This document shows positions 43,925 through 53,300 of a stretch of DNA of 64,000 nt, in pieces. The stretch is from Arthrobacter sp. Soc17.1.1.1 (GTDB taxonomy: Bacteria > Actinomycetota > Actinomycetes > Actinomycetales > Micrococcaceae): contig NZ_JBAJII010000001.1 of the NCBI RefSeq assembly GCF_036867195.1, positions 682,001 to 746,000 on the forward strand, in the 5' to 3' direction. Position 1 is the first letter of the stretch. Each line of letters opens with the position of its first letter. The position numbers and the translations under genes are program-made. The notes beneath the pieces were generated by a model. It was not told where the DNA came from and did not search any database. It saw only the letters and a list, made by a program, of their open reading frames with translations.

Positions 43925-45168
43925 GCCAGCCCCCGCCCCCGCAGCGACGCGAGGGCGCCGTCGTCGACCCCCACCTCCGCGAGCACCTCGGCGGTGTGGG
44001 CGCCGAGCGACGGCCCGGGCCAGCGGATGCTGCCGGTGGTGCGGCTGAGCCGGGGGAACACGTTCTGCTGGGAGACGGCGCCGAGCACCGGGTGCTGCAC
44101 CTCGGTGATGGACTCCCGCGCCAGGTACTGGGGGTCGGCGAGCATGTCCACGGGCCGGAAGATCTTGCCCGCCGGGACGCCGTGCTCCTCGAGGGATGCC
44201 TCGAGTGCTGCAGCGTCCTGCTCGGAGGTGTAGGCGCCGATCAGAGCGTCGAGCTCCTCCTGCCGCTCGCCCCGCGCACCGTGCGTGGCGTACCTCGGGT
44301 CCGTGGCGAGCCCGGGCTGCCCGATCGCCGCGGCGAGCCGTGCGAACACGGTGTCCTGGTTCGCCGCGATCAGCACCCACTTGCCGTCCCGCGTGGGGTA
44401 CACGTTGCTCGGCGCGACATTGGGGAGGATCGCCCCGGTCCGCTCGCGCTGGTACCCCGAGATCTGCCACTCGGGCACCAGGGACTCCATGACGCCGAGG
44501 ACCGCCTCGTAGATCGCCGAATCCACCACCTGCCCGCGCCCGCTCACCTCGCGCTCGCGGACCGCGGCGAGCGCTCCGATGGTCGCGAAGAGGGCGGCGA
44601 GCGTGTCGCCGATCGAGATGCCCATGCGCGAGGGTGGCGTGGACGGATCGCCGACCACATAGCGCAGGCCACCCATGGCCTCGCCGATCGCGCCGTAGCC
44701 GGCACGCTGGGCGTAGGGGCCGTCCTGCCCGAACCCGGAGACGCGCACCATGATCAGGCCGGGATTCGCCTCCGCCAGCTCCCTGTAGCCGAGGCCCCAG
44801 CGTTCCATGGTCCCCGGCCGGAAGTTCTCGACCACGATGTCCGCGGTGCCGATGAGCTTCCGCGCGAGGTCCTGGCACTCGGCGTCGCGCAGGTTCAGGG
44901 TCACCGAGCGCTTGTTCCGCCCCACCACGGACCACCACAGGGACTGCCCCTGCGGCAGCTGCCGGCCCCACTGGCGCAGCGGGTCGCCTGTGGCCGGGTC
45001 CTCGATCTTCACGACGTCGGCGCCGAGGTCACCGAGGAGCTGGCCGCAGAACGGGCCCGCCAGCAACTGGCCCATCTCCACCACGCGGAGGCCGGTGAGG
45101 GAGCCCGCTGCAGGAGTGTCGGCAGGCGGGCCGGCGGAAGGGTCGGCGGGAGTATCGCTGGCAGTCAT
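43921..45168 (-). CDS. CaiB/BaiF (type III) CoA transferase
   Basis: A 415-residue CoA transferase. The family motifs are GLRVVEMGQLLAGPFCGQLLGDLGADVVKIEDPATGDPLRQWG with the catalytic Asp, NKRSVTLNLRD, and VVENFRPGTMERWGLGYREL. The final QHPVLGAVSQQNVFPRLSRT is usual. It moves CoA from one acyl-CoA to a carboxylic acid. A 20-residue Ala/Pro-rich N-terminus precedes the domain; the start is supported by GGAGG. It forms an operon with the HMGL-like lyase and GntR gene, divergent from the hydantoinase genes. Confidence 0.9.
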   Translation of the reverse strand: MTASDTPADPSAGPPADTPAAGSLTGLRVVEMGQLLAGPFCGQLLGDLGADVVKIEDPATGDPLRQWGRQLPQGQSLWWSVVGRNKRSVTLNLRDAECQDLARKLIGTADIVVENFRPGTMERWGLGYRELAEANPGLIMVRVSGFGQDGPYAQRAGYGAIGEAMGGLRYVVGDPSTPPSRMGISIGDTLAALFATIGALAAVREREVSGRGQVVDSAIYEAVLGVMESLVPEWQISGYQRERTGAILPNVAPSNVYPTRDGKWVLIAANQDTVFARLAAAIGQPGLATDPRYATHGARGERQEELDALIGAYTSEQDAAALEASLEEHGVPAGKIFRPVDMLADPQYLARESITEVQHPVLGAVSQQNVFPRLSRTTGSIRWPGPSLGAHTAEVLAEVGVDDGALASLRGRGLA

Positions 45169-45210
45169 CGGCAGGCCTCCGGGCGTCTGATCAGCCCGGG
45201 CGGAGCGCCC

Positions 45211-45223
45211 GAACGTATACAAC
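45211..45223. promoter_or_regulatory. Putative GntR operator (left site)
   Basis: GAACGTATACAAC carries, on the minus strand, GTTGTATAC. The same GTTGTATRC word recurs at 45275 in the opposite orientation. Confidence 0.6.
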
Positions 45224-45274
45224 TTTGCACCGGAACCGGGGCGAGTCAAGGAGCGGGCGCGGTATTTGAAACCA

Positions 45275-45288
45275 GTTGTATGCAATTC
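45275..45288. promoter_or_regulatory. Putative GntR operator (right site)
   Basis: GTTGTATGCAATTC contains TTGTATGCAA, a near-palindrome of the FadR/FCD-type operator. It abuts the -35 box of the hydantoinase promoter. Confidence 0.65.
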
Positions 45289-45289
45289 A

Positions 45290-45318
45290 TTGACGCATCG
45301 AGCGGTCGCCCCTACGCT
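45290..45318 (+). promoter_or_regulatory. Promoter of the hydantoinase operon
   Basis: TTGACG and TACGCT are separated by exactly 17 nt, about 64 nt before the first start codon. This is the best consensus promoter in the window. Confidence 0.75.
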
Positions 45319-45381
45319 GACTGGCACGGAGGCCTGCAGCGAGGCGGCATGCCGGCACGACCAACCCCCTGAGGAGACCTG

Positions 45382-47481
45382 ATGGCGTTTCGGCTCGGCG
45401 TAGACGTGGGCGGCACGTTCACGGACATCCTCCTCATCAACGAGGCCACCGGCGAGACCCACCGGTACAAGACGGCGTCCACCCCGGAGGACCAGTCCAT
45501 CGGCGTCCTGCACGGGATCGAGCAGGCCTGCAGGGCCGCCGGCGTGCCGATGTCGGAGGTCACCGAGGTCCTCCACGGCACCACCGTGGCCACCAACGCG
45601 ATCCTCGAGCACAAGGGCGCCCGCGTGGGTCTCGTGACCACGAAGGGATTCCGGCAGGTGCTCCAGATCGCCCGGTCGTTCGTCCCCGGCGGGCTGGCAG
45701 GGTGGATCATCTGGCCCAAGCCGGAGCCGCTCGCCGATCTCGAGGATACGGTGGAGGTCGCCGAGCGCGTCACCACGAGCGGTGAGGTGCGCATAGCGCT
45801 CGACGACGACGACGTCCGCACGCAGCTCCGCCGCCTGAGGAAACGCGGCATCGAGGCCCTGAGCATCAGCCTCATCAACTCCTACGCCAACGGGGAGCAT
45901 GAGGCACGCATCGCCGACCTCGCCGCGGAGGAACTGCCCGGCGTGCCCGTCTCCCGCTCGTCCGTCGTGCTGCCCGAACTGCGCGAGTACGAACGCACCA
46001 TCACCACGGTGGCCAACGCCTACGTGCAGGGTCAGGTCTCCCGCTACGTCGGCAACCTCGAGGACAAGCTGGGTGCCGCCGGCATCGAGGGCCACCTGTC
46101 CATCCTCAGGAGCGACGGCGGACTCGTCTCCGGCAAGGTCGCCGCGGACAACCCCGTGTCCCTGCTGCTCTCCGGGCCGGCGGGTGGTGTGACGGGTGCC
46201 GTCTGGGCCGCCGAGCAGGCCGGCTTCAAGAACCTGCTCACCTTCGACATGGGCGGCACGTCCACGGACGTCGCCCTCGTGCAGGACCTGACGCCGCGCA
46301 TCGGCCGCGAGACGACTGTCGGCGACCTCACGGTCCGTGCCACGTCGGTGGACGTCCGGACCGTCGGGGCAGGCGGCGGGTCGATCGCGCACGTCCCGCA
46401 GCTCACCGGCGCCCTGCGCGTCGGGCCGCAGTCGGCGGGTGCGGTGCCCGGCCCGGCGTCGTACGCCAAGGGCGGCAGCGAGCCGACGGTCACGGACGCC
46501 AACGTGGTGCTCGGCTTCCTGCCGTCGCAGCTGGCAGGTGGCGAGATCGGCCTCGACATCGAGGCCGCCGCCACCGCGGTGAAGACCATCGCCGAGGCGA
46601 TCGGGCTGGACGGCGTGGAGGCCGCGGCCGAGGGCATCATCGACATCGTCAACGAGAACATCTATGGCGCGCTGAAGCTCGTCTCCACGCAGCAGGGGTT
46701 CGATCCGCGCGACTTCGCCCTCGTGGCGTTCGGCGGGGCCGGTCCGCTGCATGCCAACGCGCTCGGCAAGCTGACGGGCGCCTGGCCCGTGATCATCCCG
46801 CCGTCGCCCGGTGTGCTCTGCGCCTACGGGGATGCGACCACGAGCCTGCGCGACGAGTCGGCCCGCACCCTCGTGCGACGCTTCAGCGAACTCGACGACG
46901 CCCACGTGCGGACCGTCCTCGAGGAGCTGGCCCTCACCGCGAAGGAGTCGCTCCTGGCCGCGGGTCTGCACGAGGAGGACCTGACGGTCACCTACTCCGC
47001 GGACCTCCGCTACCACGGGCAGGGCTTCGAGATCCCCATCACCGTCGACCTGCGGACCTTCGCCGGGAGCGGCGGCGACGTCGGACTGACCGCCCTGCGC
47101 GCATCCTTCGACGCCGAGCACGAGCGGCTCTTCGCCTTTCTGCTCGACAACGAGCACGAGTTCGTCACCGCGAGGGCCACCGTGAGCGGACCCCGCCCGC
47201 AGGTCGCCTCCGTGACCCTGGACGCCGGCCCCGCCGATCCGCTGCCCGCCCTGCGCAGCACGCACGTGATCTTCGTCGGCGGGCAGCACCAGGAGGCGTC
47301 CATCTACGACCGGCACCTGCTGAGGGCCGGCAACGTGATCACGGGCCCCGCCGTCGTCGCCGAGATGGACTCCACCACCCTCGTGCTGCCCGGACACACG
47401 GCCACGGTGCACCACCACGGCAGCCTGCTGATCAGGCCGATCGAGAACGACACCGCTTCCAGCCCGACGAGTGAGGACTGA
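45382..47481 (+). CDS. hyuA: Hydantoinase/oxoprolinase family, subunit A
   Basis: A 699-residue ATPase-fold subunit. The N-terminal hydantoinase A domain begins LGVDVGGTFTDILLINEATGETHRYKTASTPEDQ and has HGTTVATNAILEHKGARVGLVTTKGF. The ASKHA-type phosphate motif recurs in NLLTFDMGGTSTDVALVQ and the glycine loop VGAGGGSIAH. Family members use ATP to open N-methylhydantoin or 5-oxoproline rings, or to carboxylate ketones (acetone and acetophenone carboxylase). It always works with subunit B, which follows after 3 nt. The consensus promoter is upstream and AGGAGA precedes the ATG. Confidence 0.9.
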   Translation: MAFRLGVDVGGTFTDILLINEATGETHRYKTASTPEDQSIGVLHGIEQACRAAGVPMSEVTEVLHGTTVATNAILEHKGARVGLVTTKGFRQVLQIARSFVPGGLAGWIIWPKPEPLADLEDTVEVAERVTTSGEVRIALDDDDVRTQLRRLRKRGIEALSISLINSYANGEHEARIADLAAEELPGVPVSRSSVVLPELREYERTITTVANAYVQGQVSRYVGNLEDKLGAAGIEGHLSILRSDGGLVSGKVAADNPVSLLLSGPAGGVTGAVWAAEQAGFKNLLTFDMGGTSTDVALVQDLTPRIGRETTVGDLTVRATSVDVRTVGAGGGSIAHVPQLTGALRVGPQSAGAVPGPASYAKGGSEPTVTDANVVLGFLPSQLAGGEIGLDIEAAATAVKTIAEAIGLDGVEAAAEGIIDIVNENIYGALKLVSTQQGFDPRDFALVAFGGAGPLHANALGKLTGAWPVIIPPSPGVLCAYGDATTSLRDESARTLVRRFSELDDAHVRTVLEELALTAKESLLAAGLHEEDLTVTYSADLRYHGQGFEIPITVDLRTFAGSGGDVGLTALRASFDAEHERLFAFLLDNEHEFVTARATVSGPRPQVASVTLDAGPADPLPALRSTHVIFVGGQHQEASIYDRHLLRAGNVITGPAVVAEMDSTTLVLPGHTATVHHHGSLLIRPIENDTASSPTSED

Positions 47482-47484
47482 CCC

Positions 47485-49356
47485 ATGGCACAGCTGATCG
47501 AGACCTCCACCTCGCCCCTGACCGCGGTGGACGTGGACGTGGTGACGCTCGACCTCATCGAGAACGCCCTGCGCAGCGCCCGCTACGAGATGGACGAGAC
47601 GCTGTTCCGCACGGCACTCTCCCCGGGCATCCGTGAGCAGCACGACGAGTTCCCGCTCATCGCCGATCCCGAGGGCAAGATGATCGTCGGGCAGTTCGGG
47701 CTCTCCATCCCGGACTTCCTGGCGAACTTCAGCGGCACCATCGAGGAGGGGGACGTCCTCATGACGTCGGACCCCTACTCGTGCGGCGCCGCGATCAGCC
47801 ATGCGAACGACTGGCTCGTGGTGATGCCCATCTTCTTCGAAGGGCGCATCGTGGGCTGGGCGTCGCAGTTCGGGCACATGACCGACGTCGGCGGGAAGAC
47901 ACCGGCGTCCATGCCCACGGACGCCCGGACCATCTTCGAGGAGGGCGTGATCATCCCGCCCTTCAAGCTGTACCGGAAAGGCGAGCGGGACGACACCGCG
48001 CTCGGCATCATCCTCAACCAGGTGCGGAAGCCCGACTGGAACCGCGCCGACCTGAACGGGATCGTCGCCGCCTGCCGGACGGCGTCGCGCCGCGTGCAGG
48101 AGATGTGCGCGCGATTCGGCGTGGACACGTACACCTCGGCACTGAATGCCCTGCTGGACCGGAACTACCGCGCCATGAAGGTGCTGCTCGCGCTGGTGTT
48201 CGAGGAGGGCAAGCCGCTCTCCTTCACGGACTTCATCGACGACGACGGCCGCGGGTACGGCCCGTACGAACTGACGATGACCATCACGCGCACGGGCGAC
48301 AAGGTGCTGATCGACCTCACCGGCAGCAGCCCGCAGGCGCAGGGGCCCATCAACTACTACATCAACGAGAACCTGATCAGGATGTTCTTCGGCATCTACA
48401 TGATCACCGTCGCCGACCCGCAGATCCTCTGGAACGACGGCTTCTACCCGCTCGTGGACGTCGAGATCCCCGAGAACTCGTTCTGGAAGCCGGCCTACCC
48501 GGCGGCGCTCAACGGGCGGAACCACGGCATCGGCCGCCTGTTCGACCTCTTCGGCGGTCTCCTCGGCCAGGCGAACCCGGACCTGCTCAACGCCGCCGGG
48601 TTCTCCTCCTCACCGCACTTCATGTACTCCGGGAACTACAGCGCCGGCGAGCGCAAGGGAGAGTGGTTCCAGCTGTACTCGATCGGCTTCGGCGGGATCC
48701 CCGGGCGCCCCGTGGGCGACGGCCCCGACGGCCACTCGCTGTGGCCCTCCTTCGTCAACATCCCGTGCGAGTACCTGGAGAGCTACTACCCGCTGATCAT
48801 CGACCGCTGGGAGACCATCCCGGACACCGGCGGCGCGGGCCTGCACCGCGGCGGCAACGGCGTGGATGTCGCCTACCGGTTCCTGGAGGCCGGCACCATC
48901 GCCATCCACGACGACCGCTGGCTCACCTACCCGTGGGGCGTGAAGGGCGGCGAACCGGGGGCTCGGGGCACCAAGTGGATCGACCGGGCCGACGGCACCC
49001 GTGAGGTCCTGGCCTCCAAGGTGCACGACGTCGCCGTCGGCCGGGACGACGTCCTGCACTTCGTGACGTGGGGTGGCGGCGGCTGGGGTGATCCGCTCGC
49101 CCGTGACCCGGAGCTCGTGTGCAGGGAGGTGCGGCGCGGGCTCGTCACGCAGGCGGGAGCGCGGACCTACGGCGTGGTGTGCGACGACGACGGCGACCTC
49201 GACGCCGCAGCCACCGAGACGCTGCGTGCCTCGCTGCGGGAAGGGCGCGAGGAGCCCCTGCCGCTGTTCAACCGCGGCGACTCGATGGAGAACCTGCTGG
49301 CCAACAGCCTCGCCGAGACCGGGCGGCCGGCCCCCACGCCTCCGCTGGCGGTCTAG
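47485..49356 (+). CDS. hyuB: Hydantoinase/oxoprolinase family, subunit B
   Basis: A 623-residue HydB-family subunit. Typical are VDVVTLDLIENALRSARYEMDETLFRTALSPGIREQHDEFPLIADPEGKMIVGQ, then DVLMTSDPYSCGAAISHANDWLVVMPIFFEGRIVGWASQFGHMTDVGG, and GRGYGPYELTMTITRTGDKVLIDLTGSSPQAQGPINYY. The late GLHRGGNGVDVAYRF and GGGGWGDPLARDPELV complete the family. It forms the catalytic partner of subunit A. Its stop shares one base with the next start, so the amidase downstream is translated in step. Confidence 0.9.
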   Translation: MAQLIETSTSPLTAVDVDVVTLDLIENALRSARYEMDETLFRTALSPGIREQHDEFPLIADPEGKMIVGQFGLSIPDFLANFSGTIEEGDVLMTSDPYSCGAAISHANDWLVVMPIFFEGRIVGWASQFGHMTDVGGKTPASMPTDARTIFEEGVIIPPFKLYRKGERDDTALGIILNQVRKPDWNRADLNGIVAACRTASRRVQEMCARFGVDTYTSALNALLDRNYRAMKVLLALVFEEGKPLSFTDFIDDDGRGYGPYELTMTITRTGDKVLIDLTGSSPQAQGPINYYINENLIRMFFGIYMITVADPQILWNDGFYPLVDVEIPENSFWKPAYPAALNGRNHGIGRLFDLFGGLLGQANPDLLNAAGFSSSPHFMYSGNYSAGERKGEWFQLYSIGFGGIPGRPVGDGPDGHSLWPSFVNIPCEYLESYYPLIIDRWETIPDTGGAGLHRGGNGVDVAYRFLEAGTIAIHDDRWLTYPWGVKGGEPGARGTKWIDRADGTREVLASKVHDVAVGRDDVLHFVTWGGGGWGDPLARDPELVCREVRRGLVTQAGARTYGVVCDDDGDLDAAATETLRASLREGREEPLPLFNRGDSMENLLANSLAETGRPAPTPPLAV

Positions 49357-49958
49357 TGGCGTTCTCGTCGGGCTTCGACGGGACACTGACGCCCGGCCCG
49401 CGTCCGGCCGTGATCGCGGTCGATCTGATGCGGGCCTACTTCGATGCGTCCAGTCCGCTGTGCCTGCCGTCGGCCGACTGCCTGCACGGGGCCGCCGCTG
49501 TCCTGGCAGCGGCCCGGGCCGCCGGTCACCCTGTGTTCCACACGGCGGTCCGGTTCGACGACGAGGCGCACGGCGGGGTGTTCCTGCGGAAGGTGCCGGC
49601 GCTGCGCCTGCTCGTCAGCGAATCGCCGGGCGCGATTCCGCCGCTGGGCGAGCTGATGCCTGACGTCGCGCCCCTCGAAGGTGAGACGGTCCTCGTCAAG
49701 CAGTCCGCGAGCGCGTTCTTCGGCACCGGACTGGCCGCCCTGCTGCGCGGGGCCGGCGTGGACACGGTGGTCATCGTCGGCGTCAGCACCAGCGGGTGCG
49801 TGCGGGCGACGGCGGTCGACGCGATCCAGCACGGCTTCGTGCCCCTCGTGGTGCGGGACGCCGTGGGGGACCGGGACGAATCCGTGCAGCAGGCATCGCT
49901 CTACGATCTGCAGGCCAAGTACGCCGAGGTCGTGGACGGGGCAGAGCTCAGCTGGTGA
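49356..49958 (+). CDS. Isochorismatase-family amidase, N-carbamoylsarcosine-hydrolase-like
   Basis: A 200-residue cysteine hydrolase. The triad is Asp23 (AVDLMRAYF), Lys115 (VLVKQSASAFFGTGL) and Cys148 (VGVSTSGCVRATAVDA), with the cis-peptide valine-serine context and ATAVDA motif of N-carbamoylsarcosine amidohydrolase and nicotinamidase. Following hydantoinase genes, cleavage of an N-carbamoyl acid to amino acid, CO2 and ammonia is the simplest role, as in creatinine breakdown by Arthrobacter. GTG overlaps the hyuB stop by one base. Confidence 0.87.
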   Translation: MAFSSGFDGTLTPGPRPAVIAVDLMRAYFDASSPLCLPSADCLHGAAAVLAAARAAGHPVFHTAVRFDDEAHGGVFLRKVPALRLLVSESPGAIPPLGELMPDVAPLEGETVLVKQSASAFFGTGLAALLRGAGVDTVVIVGVSTSGCVRATAVDAIQHGFVPLVVRDAVGDRDESVQQASLYDLQAKYAEVVDGAELSW

Positions 49959-50007
49959 GTGCGCGCTCGCCGGGAGCTGAGCAGTCAGGCGCCAACCGGT
50001 TGACGGC

Positions 50008-50331
50008 TCAGCGCGCGGCGGCGATCGGATGGAGGTCGGTCGCCTCCAGCATCACGGACTCGATGCTCGCGGTCAGCGGCCCGTCCGTCTCCGAGGCGGA
50101 CTTCGCGTCGATCCAGCGCTGGTCCGTGCCGAACGCCTTCCAGTTCGCCGCCGGATCGCCGTCGTGCTCGAGGAGGTAGACGAGCACGTCGGGGGAGCCG
50201 ACGGGCATCCAGTAGCCCAGGCTCTTCATGTTGTGCTCGATGAACAGATCGATGGTGGAGTCGCGGAACCGGCGCATCAGGGCGTCCATCCTGCCCGGTG
50301 ATGCCGTGTAGGTGCGGAGTTCGTAGGTCAT
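50008..50331 (-). CDS. NIPSNAP-family protein
   Basis: A 107-residue dimeric alpha/beta-barrel protein. The NIPSNAP pattern is MTYELRTYTASPGRMDALMRRFRDSTIDLFIEHNMKSLGYWMPVGSPDVLVYLLEHDG, then ANWKAFGTDQRWIDAKSASE. It is often encoded next to dehydrogenases or hydrolases of degradation pathways and may bind or process small organic compounds. AGGAGA precedes the ATG. It converges with the isochorismatase gene; its own substrate is unknown. Confidence 0.88.
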   Translation of the reverse strand: MTYELRTYTASPGRMDALMRRFRDSTIDLFIEHNMKSLGYWMPVGSPDVLVYLLEHDGDPAANWKAFGTDQRWIDAKSASETDGPLTASIESVMLEATDLHPIAAAR

Positions 50332-50386
50332 GGCTCTCCTTGCTGGCGGTGCGGTGGTCAGGCCCAGCCTAAGCGCGTCCGACCCG

Positions 50387-53300
50387 TCAGCGGATTTCGG
50401 CCCCTGCCGTCGCAGCGCCGAGCCCGATGAACGCCCCCAGTTCCTCGAGTCCTGAGGGACGGCCGGGCATGAAGTTCGTCAGTTCGCGGGACCGGATGAC
50501 GACGGCCCGCCACTGTCCCCGCGAGATGGCCACGTTGATGCGGTTGCGGTTCAGCAGGAATTCCGCGCCGCGGGGTGCCTCGGACACCGCCGAGCAGGCC
50601 ATGCTCACGAGCACTACCGCGGCCTCCTGCCCCTGGAACTTGTCGACCGTCCCCACCCGGATCCCCCGCAGGTCCGCGGCGTCCAGGGCGGCGCGGATCT
50701 TCTGCACCTGGGCGTTGTAGGCGGCGACCACCAGTACGTCGGTCTGTACCAGGGGCCGGGACGGCCTGTCTCCGCCGGGATGCCACGCGAGGCCCAGGTG
50801 CCGGCGCACCTGCACGACGACCTCCGCGGCCTCCTCGTCCGAGGCCACGACATTGCCGGTGTGGTCGACCAGGACGACCTCGACCCCGGCCGGCAGCCCC
50901 TCGAGCCGGCGGGCCGCGGCAGCCGGAGCGGCGTCGAGCTTCCCGTCGTAGCTCAGCCGGGACACGGCGTCGCAGAGGTGCGGATGCATGCGCCAGGAGT
51001 CGGCAAGGAAGTAGCCGAGGTTCGCGGGGAGCGTCGCATGGCCGGCGGACAGCCAGCCCAGGGCCGACTCGTCGACTGGCTCCGGGTGCGAGCCCTGCGT
51101 GACCTGCGGCAACTGCTGCGGGTCGCCCAGCAGCATCAGGCGCGACGACGCCCGAGAGACGGCCAGCGTGTTGGCGAGCGAGAACTGTCCGGCCTCGTCG
51201 ATCACGAGCAGGTCCAGCGACCCGGGCGGCACGATCTTCCCCGTCATGAACCACGACGTCCCGCCGATGAGGCATCCGTCGTCCCCGCTGAGGAGGGTGC
51301 CGACGGCACCGTCCGAGGTGTGCGGCCAGGGCACGGGATGCTCCTGCTGCAGCTTCTTGCCGATCTGTTCCGGGTCCACGCCCGCAGCCACCGCTGTGGT
51401 GAGGAAGTGCTCGACGACGGCGTGGGACTGCGCCACGACGCCGACCTTCCAGCCCTTCTCGACCAGGCGCGCGATGACGCGCGAACCCACATACGTCTTG
51501 CCCGTGCCGGGAGGGCCCTGCACGGCGAGGTAGGAGGAGTCGAGGCCGAGCACGGCGTCCGTGACGGCGGTGACGTAGTCGGCCTGTCCGGACGCGTCGT
51601 GCGCGACGAGCGGCAGGGCGCTCCGCGTCGCCAGGCGCGGTGCGGAGCGCTGCAGGACGTCGAGCCCGGGGTGGCGCGGGACAGCCGGCAGTGCCGCGCC
51701 GACCGTGCTCGCCAGTTCGGCGAGGGACGCCTCCAGGCTGACCGTGGCGATCGGCTGATCCGGTGTCAGGGCAGCGGGCAGGTGCCGGTACGGCGGCACG
51801 TTCGACGACGACTTCTCGGTGACCGTGACCAGCGTTCTGTCCGGAGAATCCGGGTCCGCCTCGACGCGCTCGACCACCGTCCCGAAGCACCCGCCTCGGC
51901 CGAGCCGGCTGTCGGACGGGACCTGCACGCCGTCCGGGAGCGGGGCGTCGTACATGCGGAACCACGTCGAGCCCGGACGCACGTCGGAGCCATCGGGCAG
52001 GACGCCGCGCAGCTGGATCGTCCTGGATTCCGTCCTGGCTCTGGGCGTCGGCTTCGCCCAGTCCTCCACGACGGTCGCGGACTCCACGACGAAGACGTCC
52101 CGCTGGTCGGACCAGCTGTCCCGGTCGTTCTCGAGCCGGTCGAAGTGCTCCCACCAGAACTGCTTGCGCTCGCGGCGGTGGTAGCCGGTGGCTGCGGCGA
52201 CCATCGCGACGGCCTGGTCCTCCGCCGTCGGCCGATCGCCCGTGCGCTGCGCGAGGTGGTCGCGCAGCCGGAGCTCGTCCGGCGTGGGTTCGTCGGCGGA
52301 CCTCGGCTCGGGCCTCGTCGGCGCGTCCTGCCCGCCGTCGGACGGATCGGCTCCCCCCCGAGCGTCGGGCCGGGGCAGCTGCAGCAGCCAGTCGCGCAGG
52401 CGGAGGGTGGAGAGGCAGTCGTACTCGTTGTAGTCGGTGATCGACGCAAGGATCGTCGCGGCGGCGTCCTCGTCGCCGTCGTCCCGCGCTGCGCAGTACT
52501 GGGCGTAGGCGACCACGGAGGCGCCGGCATCGGCCACGTCGCCGGTGCGGAGGTGATCGCCCATGTAGAGGGGCTCGAGTTCCTTGATGGAGTAGGAGGC
52601 CGCGGAGACCCGCAGCGAGTGCCGGACCGTCGCGTACAGGTCCACGAGCAGGCCGCTGCGGAGCCAGTCGTCGACGATGTCCTCGCCGGCGCCGTGCCGG
52701 AGCGAGAGGGTCCGCAGGGCCGTCTTCTCGTAGGGCGCGTAGTGGTAGATGTGCAGGTCCGGGTGGGCGCTGCGGCGCTTCTCCACGTAGTCGAGGAAGT
52801 CGAGGAACGCCTGCCGTTCGTCCCAGCGGGAGTGCGCCCAGAAGGGCCGGAACACCGGCGCGTCGTCCGCGTCGGCCGGTTCCATGACGCCGAAGAGGTA
52901 CTCCAGCCCCCAGCCGCCGGTGGCCGGGTCCTGCCAGAGCGGATCGCCCTCGAAGTCGAAGAAGATGTCGCCCGCGCTCGGTGCGGGCAGCGCCGCGAGG
53001 GTGTGCTCGGCGAGCACACGGTAGCTGATCGTGCGCTCTTCACCGTTCTTCATGTAGGTGCGCGAGCCGTCGACGACGGCGGTGCCCGTCTGCATCCGTG
53101 CCTGGTCCCGCAGCCGCACCAGGGGACCGCGGGTCTCGGCGTCCGGGAGCCCGGCGAGCGCGTCGATCGTGGTGATGCCCCTGGTGATCAGGTCCTTGCG
53201 CCGAGACGAGGTCATACCGGCGACCATCAGCAGGTCCCGGTGCAGGGCGACCTGCTCGGCGCAGTAGTCGCAGCGCCCGCAGTGGATCACGCCGCCCTGG

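Noticed and set aside
43921..48525. A 1534-codon minus-strand frame running through the hydantoinase genes
   Set aside because: Only the CoA-transferase end (43921-45168) is real. The remainder is opposite HyuA and HyuB, which have convincing motifs and a consensus promoter.
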